Position numbers and translations under genes: made by a program. A model generated the notes under the pieces. That model ran no database searches. It saw nothing but the letters and a program-made list of their open reading frames with translations, and was not told where the DNA came from. A DNA stretch of 64,000 nt, taken from the NCBI GenBank assembly GCA_003020925.1, contig PXRT01000017.1, positions 193,414 through 257,413 on the forward strand. Reading direction: 5' to 3'. Positions 32,651-40,794 of the stretch are shown here, in pieces (the stretch's first letter is position 1; each line of letters opens with the position of its first letter). The stretch comes from Halobacteriales archaeon QS_6_64_34. Its GTDB lineage: Archaea > Halobacteriota > Halobacteria > Halobacteriales > Haloarculaceae.

Positions 32651-33520
32651 ATGGTCGCGTTCGAGGTCCCGGAAGTCGACTACACGCAGTACTCCAATCG
32701 CCAGCTCATCGCGGTCCCGCTCGCGGTGCTTGTGGTCGCGCTGGGAGTGCTCGCGGTCACGTTCGTCATGACGGGGTCGCCGGTCGCGCTGGGGAACGAC
32801 TTCACAGGGGGCGCAGAACTCACAGTGCAATCGTCCGAGCCGATTTCCCAACAACGAGCCACCGACATCTTCGGTGACTCCGTGGTCTCGGTCCAGCAGG
32901 TCTCCGGGCAGGACCAGTACATCATCACGTTCGACGACTCCGCCGAGATAGATACAATAACGACCCAGGCAGAGGAAGCCGATGGGCTCACCGTCCTCCA
33001 GAGCGGGAGCACCTCGCCGGTCTTTGGCCAGGACAACCAGCGCCTGACCGTCATCGCCGTCGGCGTCGCCTTCCTCGGGATGAGCCTGCTCGCCTTCGCG
33101 CTCTTTCGGACCTTCGTCCCGAGTATCGCCATCGTCATCTCGGCGTTTTCGGACATCGTTATTCCCGTCGCCATCATGAATCTCGTCGGCATCAAGCTCT
33201 CGCTGGGGACCGTCGCGGCCCTCCTGATGCTCATCGGGTATTCGGTGGACTCGGACATCCTGTTGAACAACCACGTCCTCCGGCGTTCCGGCGGGTTCTA
33301 CGAGTCCACCTACCGGGCGATGCGGACCGGTGTGACGATGACGGTGACCTCCATCGCCGCGATGACGGTGATGGCCATCGCGGCGACGCTCTTTGGTATC
33401 GAGTTGATGGCCTCCATCGGTATCGTACTGGTGCTGGGGCTGACGGCTGACCTCATGAACACCTACATGCTCAACGTCACGCTGCTTCGCTGGTACAAGT
33501 ACGAGGGGGTCTCTCGATGA
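32651..33520 (+). CDS. secF: Protein-export membrane protein SecF
   Basis: A 289-residue RND-type membrane protein that with SecD assists Sec-dependent export from the outer face. It has a first transmembrane helix (LIAVPLAVLVVALGVLAVTF), an extracellular domain with NDFTGGAELTV, and five C-terminal helices including the family's VGIKLSLGTVAALLMLIGYSVDSDILLNNHVLR (split here at VDSDILLNN, about 200-208). TATA-like GCTTATTC about 26 nt upstream fits a leaderless start. The end overlaps the secD start by 4 nt (ATGA), the standard archaeal secF-secD arrangement. The charge residue D in SVDSD is in place. Confidence 0.94.
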   Translation: MVAFEVPEVDYTQYSNRQLIAVPLAVLVVALGVLAVTFVMTGSPVALGNDFTGGAELTVQSSEPISQQRATDIFGDSVVSVQQVSGQDQYIITFDDSAEIDTITTQAEEADGLTVLQSGSTSPVFGQDNQRLTVIAVGVAFLGMSLLAFALFRTFVPSIAIVISAFSDIVIPVAIMNLVGIKLSLGTVAALLMLIGYSVDSDILLNNHVLRRSGGFYESTYRAMRTGVTMTVTSIAAMTVMAIAATLFGIELMASIGIVLVLGLTADLMNTYMLNVTLLRWYKYEGVSR

Positions 33521-35079
33521 GCGCGCTGCGAGATAACTGGCGCATCGTCGTCCTCGTCGTCCTCCTGCTTGCAAGCACCGTCGCGTTATTCGTCCCCGGG
33601 GCGCCACCGGGAACGGCGGCCAACGAGAGCGCCGGCGGCGAACAGCTCACCAACCTCCAGTACGGCATCGACCTCTCCGGGGGCGCCCGTATTCAGGCGC
33701 CCGTCGTCGGGATGACCGCCGAGGGCGTCAACGTCTCCGTAACCGGTGAGGCCGACGCCCAGCAGGCCATCGCCGACCGGCTCGGCGTCGACCCGCTCGA
33801 CGTCGAGGTCCGCGCGGCCCAACAGCGAGGCCAGAACGGTACCGTCGAGGTGTTCGACGAGAACGTCACCGAAGCCGAGTTCCGGACCGCACTGCAGGAA
33901 GCGGGGTACCAGCCCTCGACCATCCGGGAGGGCGTGACGCCGGAGACCCGCCAGCGGATGGTCACCGTCATCCAGGACAAGATATCCACCTCGGCGCTCA
34001 GTGGCGGCCGGGTTCAGGACGTCAACTCGCCCGGCGGTCGGAACTTCATCAGCATCACCGCCCCCGGACGCGACGCCGAGGACCTCATCGAGATTCTCAA
34101 CGAACGGGGGACCGTCCGCGTCTACGCCGTCTACCAGAACCAGTCGACGGGGAACTGGACCCGCGAGCAGGTCCTCGGCCAGGACGACTTCCGTAACATC
34201 GGCAACGCACAGCGCGTCGACGGACAACCGCAGGTTCCCGTCGTCGTCAGAGACGGGGCGGCCGAGCGATTCCAGGACGACATGGCTGGGGCCGGCTTTG
34301 GCAACGGCGCCTCCTGTGGTGCCGGCGCGAGCGACCACGACTCCGTCGAGACCATCAACGCGACCTGTCTGGTGACGACGCTCAACGGCCAGCCCGTCTT
34401 TGTCGGCGGCGTCGAGCCGAGCCTCGGGCAGTCCTTCGCCGAGGGGAGCTTCGCCACCGACCCGCAGTTCGTCATGACGACCACGTCGATGCAGGAGGCC
34501 CGCGACCTCCAGCTCTCACTGCAGGCCGGCCGGCTTCCGGCGGACCTGAACTTCGAGAACGGCAACCAGAACTCGCTGTCGCCGGCCCTGGCCGACCAGT
34601 TCCGGACCAACTCTCTCATCACGGGGCTGCTCGCGGTACTCGCAGTCAGCCTCGTGGTGTACGCCCGCTACCGGCGGCGCGAGGTCGCCCTGCCGATGGT
34701 TGTCACCGCGCTTTCGGAGGTGTACATCCTCCTTGGCTTCGTCGCGATGGCCCAGTATCCGCTGAACCTCTCGCATCTGGCCGGGTTCATCGCCGTCATC
34801 GGAACGGGGGTGGACGACCTCATCATCATCGGTGACGAGATACTCCAGCAGGGGGAGGTCGGGACGGCCCGCGTGTTCCAGAGCCGCTTCCGCAAGGCGT
34901 TTTGGGTCATCGGCGCCGCCGCCGCGACGACTATCGTCGCGATGATTCCCCTGGTCGGGTTCCCGCTGGGTGACCTGTCGGGCTTTGCCATCATCACTAT
35001 CGTCGGCGTCCTCATCGGTGTGCTGATAACCCGCCCGGCCTACGGTGACATCCTCCGGAACCTCGTACTGGACGAGTAA
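33517..35079 (+). CDS. secD: Protein-export membrane protein SecD
   Basis: A 520-residue partner of SecF. The first helix (RIVVLVVLLLASTVALFVPG) is followed by the large P1-type exported domain (about residues 40-350) containing YGIDLSGGARIQAPVVG, the conserved D-L-x-G-G signature. A five-helix membrane bundle follows, with GFIAVIGTGVDDLIIIGDEI (about 426-445) carrying the functionally important acidic residues. The family member is larger than SecF in the usual way. It overlaps secF by 4 nt and is followed by a T-rich tract at 35086-35103. Confidence 0.94.
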   Translation: MSALRDNWRIVVLVVLLLASTVALFVPGAPPGTAANESAGGEQLTNLQYGIDLSGGARIQAPVVGMTAEGVNVSVTGEADAQQAIADRLGVDPLDVEVRAAQQRGQNGTVEVFDENVTEAEFRTALQEAGYQPSTIREGVTPETRQRMVTVIQDKISTSALSGGRVQDVNSPGGRNFISITAPGRDAEDLIEILNERGTVRVYAVYQNQSTGNWTREQVLGQDDFRNIGNAQRVDGQPQVPVVVRDGAAERFQDDMAGAGFGNGASCGAGASDHDSVETINATCLVTTLNGQPVFVGGVEPSLGQSFAEGSFATDPQFVMTTTSMQEARDLQLSLQAGRLPADLNFENGNQNSLSPALADQFRTNSLITGLLAVLAVSLVVYARYRRREVALPMVVTALSEVYILLGFVAMAQYPLNLSHLAGFIAVIGTGVDDLIIIGDEILQQGEVGTARVFQSRFRKAFWVIGAAAATTIVAMIPLVGFPLGDLSGFAIITIVGVLIGVLITRPAYGDILRNLVLDE

Positions 35080-35080
35080 A

Positions 35081-35103
35081 CGCTGCTTTTCACTCCCTTT
35101 TTT
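35081..35103 (+). terminator. T-rich terminator after secD
   Basis: CGCTGCTTTTCACTCCCTTT, continuing TTT, directly follows the secD stop. Two T-tracts (T4 and T6) match archaeal intrinsic terminators. Confidence 0.5.
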
Positions 35104-35120
35104 GGGCTATCCAACTGACC

Positions 35121-35245
35121 ACTGACAGTCAGAAAGCCCCGGCCCGCTCGACTCGGGCGACTCGCTGCGGTCCTCGTCACTCCCTTCGGTCGCTCCTGCG
35201 GTCCTTGCGTCGCCGGCCTTCGCCGAGCGGGCCGCCCCTTTCAGT
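35121..35245. repeat. Partial copy of the foldback element
   Basis: ACTGACAGTCAGAAAGCCCC (35121-35140) and CGACTCGCTGCGG (about 35158) repeat the inner arm of the 3565-3805 element. A third truncated piece, GACAGACAGAAAGCTCCC, lies near 37377-37394. The rest of the 35080-35307 gap shows no gene. Confidence 0.5.
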
Positions 35246-35307
35246 CCCACCCGCTCGGATTTGTCAACGGCCTATTTCGGGATGGAAGCTCTCTCTGTCG
35301 ATGCCGC

Positions 35308-35943
35308 TCAAAACTCCCCGAGTGACGACTGCTTGGCGGCGGCGAGCACGTCCTCGCAGGTCGACCACGAGGCGCGGGCACAGTCGGGTAGCTCGCCGTG
35401 GTCCGCGACGTAGTCGGCCAGAAATTCCCGTGTTGTCGGGTCGCTTGGGTAGCCCGACCCGACGTCACCATAGGTGTCGGCGAGGGTCCCGACGTGGCTG
35501 TCCCGGGCCACCTTCGCGACGATGGAGGCCGCGCCGACCAGCGGGTCGGTCTCGTCGGCGCCGTGTTCAGCGGTGATGTCGACCGCCGCGTCGACACGGT
35601 CGGCGACCCGGCGGCCAAAGCGGTCGGCGTCGGTGTCGCCGGCGTCGACGGTTCCGGCGAGGCCGTCGCGGGCGACCCCCGACAGCGCCTCGGCGTGGGC
35701 GGCGACGGTCAGGGTGTTCATGTCGGCTTCGGGGTCGTCAATGTGCGAGACGGAAATCTCCGCGACGGCGACGGCGTCGGCGACCGAGCGAATCCGCTCG
35801 TCCAGTTGCTCCCGTTTCGCCGGGGCGATACCCTTCGAATCGCCCACGCCGTCGGGCAGGTCGGCCGGGTCGGCTCGTACTGCGGCGGCGAACATCGACC
35901 CCAGCACGGGCCCTTTGCCGGCCTCGTCGACGCCCAGTCGCAT
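35308..35943 (-). CDS. rnhB: Ribonuclease HII
   Basis: A 211-residue endonuclease cutting RNA in RNA-DNA hybrids, including single ribonucleotides misinserted in DNA. The start MRLGVDEAGKGPVLGSMFAA holds the first two catalytic acids (DE at residues 6-7). GDSKGIAPAKREQLDERIRS carries the conserved DSK. The later DPLVGAASIVAKVARDSHV supplies the further active-site acid and the conserved Ser-Ile-x-Ala-Lys. Length matches archaeal RNase HII. The open frame reaches 35988, but ATG 35943 gives the standard N-terminus. Pus10 lies upstream on the same strand with a gap of about 50 nt. Confidence 0.94.
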   Translation of the reverse strand: MRLGVDEAGKGPVLGSMFAAAVRADPADLPDGVGDSKGIAPAKREQLDERIRSVADAVAVAEISVSHIDDPEADMNTLTVAAHAEALSGVARDGLAGTVDAGDTDADRFGRRVADRVDAAVDITAEHGADETDPLVGAASIVAKVARDSHVGTLADTYGDVGSGYPSDPTTREFLADYVADHGELPDCARASWSTCEDVLAAAKQSSLGEF

Positions 35944-35992
35944 GGCTGGTGGGTTCGCGGGCGCGAGCAAAGGGGTTGTGGTCCCCATCGAC

Positions 35993-37300
35993 TCACCGGT
36001 ACGTGTCTTCTGTCGCTCCGATTTGCTCCCGGAAGAACTCGTCTTTCACAAAGGGCTCGTCCTCGCCCTGCACATCCACGACGTCCAAGGCGGTCACCAC
36101 AGCGTCGACGCCAAGGAGTCCGCTGAGGCTCGGTTCGGTGCGACCCTCGTCACTGGAAATCAGCTCCTTCACGTAGAGGCCGCCGGCGCCGTGGATGCGG
36201 ACCTCGGCGTGGGTCGCGTCCACGAGGTCGCCGCTGGCCTCGTAGACGTTCCGCGTCCGCGTGAGGTCCGCTCTGCGGTGAGACACCCGCTGGGGCGTCT
36301 CCTGGTGAACCGTGGTCCCTTCGAGTTCGGCGAGGGCGGCCTGCAGGTCCTCGTCGCTGACCGGCTCGGCGAACTCGACGTCCATCCGGTAGGTCTTCGA
36401 GGCGTCGAGTTCCTTGACGCGCTCGACCATCTCGTGGGTCGCCAGCCGGAGCCCATCGACCTCGACCTTGCCGTCGGCGAAGTCGTTGATGTCCGCTTCG
36501 AGTTGCTCGACGTCGATAGCCCGCTGGCGGGGCTCATCGACCTCGATGACGAACGGGCGGCCGGATTCGAGCATCAGCGCGTCGACGTCCTCGCGCCCGG
36601 CGCCGTGGAAGGTGCCGGCCTCGCCGTCCATCGCCTCGACCACGACGGGCGCCGAGAGCTGTTCGACGCTCTCGTCGTAGCGGTAGCCCGAGCCGTCACA
36701 CCCCTCGCAGGGCTGGCCCTGCCAGCGGCCGGTGCCGTTGCAGTCGTTGCAGGGCCACTTCGTCTGGGGAATGTCCCGCTCTAGCTTGCGGTAGCGGCCG
36801 TAGACGAACGCCGAGTTGACGTTGACGTCGATTTCGTCGGTCGCCAGGTCCAGCGTGAACTGCACGTCGGGGCGGCCAAACTCCACCTCCGCGCCAGTCA
36901 GGTCACCGATTCGCTTGCCGACCTCCCGATTGAGTTCGGTCTTCAGTGCCTCGCCGGCGTCGGGTTCCAGGCCCACGTCCTCCCGGAGCAGCGCGTCGTT
37001 CTCCTCGAACAGCGGCGGCACCTTCGTCCCGACCTGATACGTCTCGAAGCCGTAGCCCCGGACGGCGGTGGCGGCCTGCTCGGCCCACCACTCGACCCGC
37101 TCGCTCTCCAGTTCACAGACCCAGCAGTCCTCGTCCGGTTCGTAGGGCTCGTCGGCTTCGAGCGCCAGCGAGACCCGCAGCGCGTGGCCTCGCTCGGCGT
37201 TGGCCAGTCCGAAACTCCGCTCGGCGAACAGCCGGCCGAGACAGGAATCACAGAGCGGCCCCGTCGCCAGCGCGGCCTCGGCGTCCTCGAGTACGGTCAT
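35993..37300 (-). CDS. pus10: tRNA pseudouridine(54/55) synthase Pus10
   Basis: A 435-residue archaeal enzyme making pseudouridine 54 and 55 in the tRNA T-loop. The N-terminal THUMP-containing part has a zinc site: CDSC at residues 17-20 and CWVC at 59-62. A second cysteine cluster (CNDCNGTG and CEGCDGSG, about residues 193-211) is part of the family's insert. The catalytic aspartate is in GAGREDVDALML (about 233-244). The C-terminus contains ELISSDEGRTEPSLSGLLG, the typical Pus10 thumb and core motif. rnhB is transcribed in the same direction 50 nt downstream, so the two may share a transcript. Motifs are complete. Confidence 0.94.
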   Translation of the reverse strand: MTVLEDAEAALATGPLCDSCLGRLFAERSFGLANAERGHALRVSLALEADEPYEPDEDCWVCELESERVEWWAEQAATAVRGYGFETYQVGTKVPPLFEENDALLREDVGLEPDAGEALKTELNREVGKRIGDLTGAEVEFGRPDVQFTLDLATDEIDVNVNSAFVYGRYRKLERDIPQTKWPCNDCNGTGRWQGQPCEGCDGSGYRYDESVEQLSAPVVVEAMDGEAGTFHGAGREDVDALMLESGRPFVIEVDEPRQRAIDVEQLEADINDFADGKVEVDGLRLATHEMVERVKELDASKTYRMDVEFAEPVSDEDLQAALAELEGTTVHQETPQRVSHRRADLTRTRNVYEASGDLVDATHAEVRIHGAGGLYVKELISSDEGRTEPSLSGLLGVDAVVTALDVVDVQGEDEPFVKDEFFREQIGATEDTYR

Positions 37301-37479
37301 TATCCGTTCGTCGTGGCGGGCCGGTAACTGCGTTTCGACCTAGGTGTAACGTGTCTCCGTTCTCCTCGATACGACTGACAGACAGAAAGCTCCCACGTCG
37401 CCCGGCTCCGCTGTGGCCTCGTGAGCCGTTCCGTCTCCGGACCGAATCGCCTTTACTCGTGCGTGTCCGTCCAGTTGGT

Positions 37480-38292
37480 ATGAACCCCGTACTCGTCGCT
37501 ATCCTGCTTGGCATTCTGCAGGGGGTACTGGAGTGGATTCCCGTCTCCAGCGAGGGCGGGGTCGCGCTCGCCTCGACGGTGCTTGCGGGCATCGCGCCCG
37601 ACGACGCGACGCGGCTGGCGCTCTTTCTCCACGCCGGGACCGCCGTCGCCGCCATCGCGTACTACCGAACCGACGTCGCCGACATCCTGGGCTCCGTCCG
37701 CGAACTCTCCCGACGGCCCTTCGCCGACGACACGGCGGCCCTCTCCTTTCTGGCGATAGCGACCCTCGCCACCGGCCTCACGGGACTGCCGGCGTATCTC
37801 CTGCTCGACGCCGCCGTCTCGGGGCTCGAAGGGGGCCTGTTCCTCGCGCTGGTCGGCGGACTACTCGTCCTGACTGGACTGCTCCAGCGCTTTGCCGTCG
37901 CCCTATCGCTGGGCGAGCGCTCCCGGCCGAACTGGGTCGATGCGCTCTTCGTCGGTGCGCTGCAGGGTATCGCCATCCTCCCGGGCGTCTCGCGGTCGGG
38001 CACCACGGTCAGCGCGCTCCTGTTGCGCGGCCACGAGGGCGAGTCCTCCCTGCGACTCTCCTTTCTGCTGTCGATTCCGGCCGCGCTAGGGGCTAACGCA
38101 CTCGTCCTCGCCGACGACGGCGTTCCCGCTATCGACCCGCTGAGTGCAGTGGTCGCGCTTTCGGTCAGCGCTGTCGTCGGCTATCTGACCGTCGGCGCGC
38201 TGGTCCGGTTGGTCCGCACCGTCCCGTTCTGGACGGTCTGTACGGTGTTTGGCGGGCTCGGCGTCGTCGGCGGACTGCTCGTTGCGTTCTGA
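37480..38292 (+). CDS. uppP: Undecaprenyl-diphosphatase-like protein (UppP/BacA family)
   Basis: A 270-residue membrane phosphatase with eight hydrophobic segments. The N-terminal active-site motif GILQGVLEWIPVSSEGGVAL (about residues 8-27) has the glutamate/serine cluster, and the second motif is LPGVSRSGTTVSALLLRGHE (about 168-187) with the conserved Pro-Gly-x-Ser-Arg-Ser-Gly. In bacteria it recycles undecaprenyl diphosphate. In archaea the substrate would be a dolichyl-type diphosphate released during glycan assembly, which fits the glycan genes further downstream. The start is ATG 37480. The open frame upstream is antisense to pus10. It is divergent from pus10. Confidence 0.87.
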   Translation: MNPVLVAILLGILQGVLEWIPVSSEGGVALASTVLAGIAPDDATRLALFLHAGTAVAAIAYYRTDVADILGSVRELSRRPFADDTAALSFLAIATLATGLTGLPAYLLLDAAVSGLEGGLFLALVGGLLVLTGLLQRFAVALSLGERSRPNWVDALFVGALQGIAILPGVSRSGTTVSALLLRGHEGESSLRLSFLLSIPAALGANALVLADDGVPAIDPLSAVVALSVSAVVGYLTVGALVRLVRTVPFWTVCTVFGGLGVVGGLLVAF

Positions 38293-38337
38293 CCGGCCAG
38301 GCGACACCCTCAGGTGTGCCCAGTTCTATCCGCCGCT

Positions 38338-38994
38338 ATGGCCGACTACGACGGACTGTTACTCGACCACGACGGCGTCTTGCTGACGCTCACCGACCGG
38401 GCGCCTCTCCGAGAGGCCACGCTGGGAGCGCTCCGGGACGCGGGGGTCGACACGCCATCCGAAGCAGATGCCGAGACGCTCAGCATCCGCGTCACGGCCG
38501 AGGAGCTCGGTTCGCTCGCGGACCGCCACGCGGTCACGCCCGAGCGGCTCTGGCAGTGCCGCGAAGACCGCATTGCGGCGCTCCTGCGTGCGGAACTCGG
38601 CGCCGGCCGAAAAGCGCCCTACGACGACATCTCGGCACTCGAAAGCGTGGCCGTCCCGGCGGGCGTCGTCAGCAACAATCAGCAACGCATCGTCGAGGCC
38701 GCCCTCGACACATACGGTCTTGCCGACCGGTTCGGGACGGTAGTCGCGCGCGCGCCGACGGTCCAGAGCCTGGCCGAGAAGAAGCCCGAGCCGACGTATC
38801 TGGAGACCGCGATGGCCGATATCGGCTGTGCGAACCCACTGTACGTCGGCGATAGCGAGTCGGACGTCGTGGCGGCCGACCGGGCAGGCGTCGACGTGGC
38901 CTTCCTGCGCCGGGACCACAACGCCGACACCGTTCTCGACACCCCGGCGACCTACGACGTCGGGAGCCTCCACGCCGTCGTCGACTTGCTCTGA
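38338..38994 (+). CDS. HAD-superfamily hydrolase
   Basis: A 218-residue haloacid-dehalogenase-fold phosphatase. Motif I is LLLDHDGVLLTLTD (about residues 6-19), with His in place of the usual Phe and both aspartates retained. Motif II is GVVSNNQQRIVEAAL (about 107-121). Motif III includes EKKPEPTYLETAM (Lys about 146). Motif IV is YVGDSESDVVAADRAGVD (about 166-183). The cap domain is helical (type C1). The substrate is unknown and phosphoglycolate-phosphatase-like enzymes are the nearest type. It follows uppP by 45 nt and may be cotranscribed. Confidence 0.9.
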   Translation: MADYDGLLLDHDGVLLTLTDRAPLREATLGALRDAGVDTPSEADAETLSIRVTAEELGSLADRHAVTPERLWQCREDRIAALLRAELGAGRKAPYDDISALESVAVPAGVVSNNQQRIVEAALDTYGLADRFGTVVARAPTVQSLAEKKPEPTYLETAMADIGCANPLYVGDSESDVVAADRAGVDVAFLRRDHNADTVLDTPATYDVGSLHAVVDLL

Positions 38995-39034
38995 GCCGAC
39001 CGTCGGCCGGCTATCCCGCCCAGCGGTGGTGGAA

Positions 39035-39042
39035 CTTATATA
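39035..39042 (+). promoter_or_regulatory. TATA box of the first cheF
   Basis: CTTATATA is centred near 39039. It predicts transcription near 39065 and a leader of about 10 nt before ATG 39076. Confidence 0.6.
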
Positions 39043-39075
39043 CGATTCGGCGACAACTCTCCGACGACTGTGGCT

Positions 39076-39942
39076 ATGAGCGGTGACGAACACAAGGTAC
39101 TGGACACGTCCGGCGACTTCCAGTACGTCGTCCGCGGCGGCGAGCCAGTCACCGACCCCAGTTGGCAGTCCTGCCGCCTCATCGTCACCAACAAGCGGAT
39201 AGTGCTCGCGACGAACGACGACAAGACGCCCATCCCGCACTCGAACATCTCGCTGCCCGACGAGCCCGAGAGCGCCGTCCCCGAGGACGTGCCGCCGGGC
39301 GCGACGGTCCTCGCTGTCGGCGACAACGTCCTGCTGGTGGACGCGAGCAACGTCTCCGAGTTCGAGTTCGAGTACCACCGCGCGACGCTGCAGGGACAGG
39401 TCATCCTCGCGCGCCACCCCGCCGTCGTCGGCGGTGTCATCCAGGAGGACGCCGAGTGGAGCAAGGCCCGCTTCCGGCTCGACGACGACGAGGTCCGCCT
39501 GCAGTTCCCGGGCGGGGGCTCGACCGTCTTCGATATCGACGACGTGGGGACCATCGAGACGGGCGAGAGCACCGTGCTCGGCGACCAGCGCGCCGTCGTC
39601 GAAGTCGAACACACCGACGAGGAAGGCCACAGCGTCGAGACCCACTTCTCGGGCATGCCACACCACACCGACGCCCTGGAAGCGCTCTTTGGTGCCGTTC
39701 TCGAGGAGCGAGAGGACGACTACGAGCTCTCGGAGATCGAGAGCCAGGTGTTGATGGCGCTCTATTCGGGCGTCTCACCGTTCGAGATGGCCGAATTCGT
39801 CGGGACGACGCCCGACGATGTCGAGGAGATTTACCAGAAGCTACTGGACGTGGGCGCCGTGGATAAGGTCCGTGAGCGGACGGAGGTCAGTCTCAACGCC
39901 CAGGGGCGGAATATGGCGAGTGAAGCGATGAGTGGGGAATAG
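39076..39942 (+). CDS. cheF: Taxis protein CheF (first paralog)
   Basis: A 288-residue protein of the archaeal CheF family, which links CheY (and CheC/CheD) to the archaellum motor switch. The order is a beta-rich N-terminal domain (VVRGGEPVTDPSWQSCRLIV, TNKRIVLATNDDKTPIP) and a middle with WSKARFRLDDDEVRLQFPGG. A C-terminal winged-helix-like part follows, SQVLMALYSGVSPFEMAEFV. GTG 39070 is an alternative start. A second copy, alike in order and motifs, lies at 42983. CheF genes usually sit with che/arl genes, and none are in this window. Confidence 0.88.
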   Translation: MSGDEHKVLDTSGDFQYVVRGGEPVTDPSWQSCRLIVTNKRIVLATNDDKTPIPHSNISLPDEPESAVPEDVPPGATVLAVGDNVLLVDASNVSEFEFEYHRATLQGQVILARHPAVVGGVIQEDAEWSKARFRLDDDEVRLQFPGGGSTVFDIDDVGTIETGESTVLGDQRAVVEVEHTDEEGHSVETHFSGMPHHTDALEALFGAVLEEREDDYELSEIESQVLMALYSGVSPFEMAEFVGTTPDDVEEIYQKLLDVGAVDKVRERTEVSLNAQGRNMASEAMSGE

Positions 39943-40110
39943 GGCGGAACCGAGCACTGCGAGGTTCCGCCGAAATGCGCAGCGGGGAGCGTAGCGACCC
40001 GCGAGCAGAGCGAGGTGGCGAACGGAGTGAGCCACCTCGAAACGGAACGGTGACCGTAGGGAGCCGTGGAGTAGCGAGACGCCGAGCGACGCGAATCGCG
40101 GCCTGACCGA
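39943..40110. repeat. Copy of dispersed repeat family B downstream of cheF
   Basis: The 229-nt gap to the next gene contains several short inverted units (GCGAGGTTCCGCC, GAGGTGGCGAACGGAGTGAG) and the family core CGAAACGGAACGGTGACCGT at 40039-40058, followed by AGGGAGCCGTGGAGTAGCG. The same core follows glmS (47021) and, less exactly, the second cheF (43868). Confidence 0.6.
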
Positions 40111-40171
40111 ACGGCCCGCCCCGGCCTACCGCTACCACGCCTTTTGTCCCCATCGGGAGCCAACACCGCGT

Positions 40172-40375
40172 ATGGGTAGCGATGGGGTCATCGAACTCGA
40201 CCAGGACTGTTGGGTCGCATTCGCGAAGTACAACCTGCTGTTAGCGACGGTGTTCGGGGTGCTCGCCGTGAGTGCCCGGGCGATGCTGGTCGACCACGTC
40301 TGGCTGGTCGTCGAGAACGCGGTGCTTGCGGTACTGTTTGGCGCCGTCCAGACGTACGCCTGGCTCTCCTCGTGA
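40172..40375 (+). CDS. Small two-helix membrane protein
   Basis: A 67-residue protein: MGSDGVIELDQDCWVAFAKY, then hydrophobic segments NLLLATVFGVLAVSARAMLV and VVENAVLAVLFGAVQTYAWL. No charged or catalytic motif is present and I recognise no family. Codon use is haloarchaeal. It sits between the repeat region and the acs remnant, convergent with the latter. Function unknown. Confidence 0.6.
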   Translation: MGSDGVIELDQDCWVAFAKYNLLLATVFGVLAVSARAMLVDHVWLVVENAVLAVLFGAVQTYAWLSS

Positions 40376-40400
40376 GGTGAGTCGGCCCGTGGACCGACCG

Positions 40401-40762
40401 CTACGACTCCGCCCGCACCGCCTCCAGCGACCGGAAGAAGCCGAAGTAGGCGACGACGGCGCCGGTAGCGTCGTCGGCCTCCTCCTTGAGTTCGGTCATC
40501 TCGCCGAAGTTACCCTGTTTGATGCGGTCGACCTGCTCGGTGCCCAGCCCGAAGTTCACGGCGTCGATGTCGACGACGTACAGTGCGTGCAGGCGGGCCC
40601 CGTACTGGGCGGCGAGGTCGCCGATGAGGGCCGGCGGGTTGAACGCAGTCACCGTGACGAGCGCGCCGATGCCGATGATGGTCGCCCGACCGATGAGCAC
40701 CTGTTGGCGCTGGGTCGCGTCGGGGTTGATGAGTTCGGCGTAGATGTCGTGGGCGACCGACG
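40401..40762 (-). pseudogene. Collapsed remnant: sodium:solute symporter fused to UspA fragment
   Basis: Read on the minus strand, 40700-40762 continues upstream of the first ATG and encodes TASSSVAHDIYAELINPDAT, then QRQQVLIGRATIIGIGALVT. This is the SSS-family (acetate/proline symporter) region around its central helices. About 20 residues later it changes to DLAAQYGARLHALYVVDIDA, then NFGLGTEQVDRIKQGNFGEM, which is the core of a universal-stress (UspA) domain. The last 16 residues (AYFGFFRSLEAVRAES) match neither. In haloarchaea acs is commonly followed by such a symporter and a UspA protein. I infer that internal deletions fused the two genes. Whether the 99-residue product from ATG 40700 is made is unknown. 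Confidence 0.6.
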
Positions 40763-40794
40763 AGGAGGCCGTGACCCAGTGGCGCCGAACAGTC

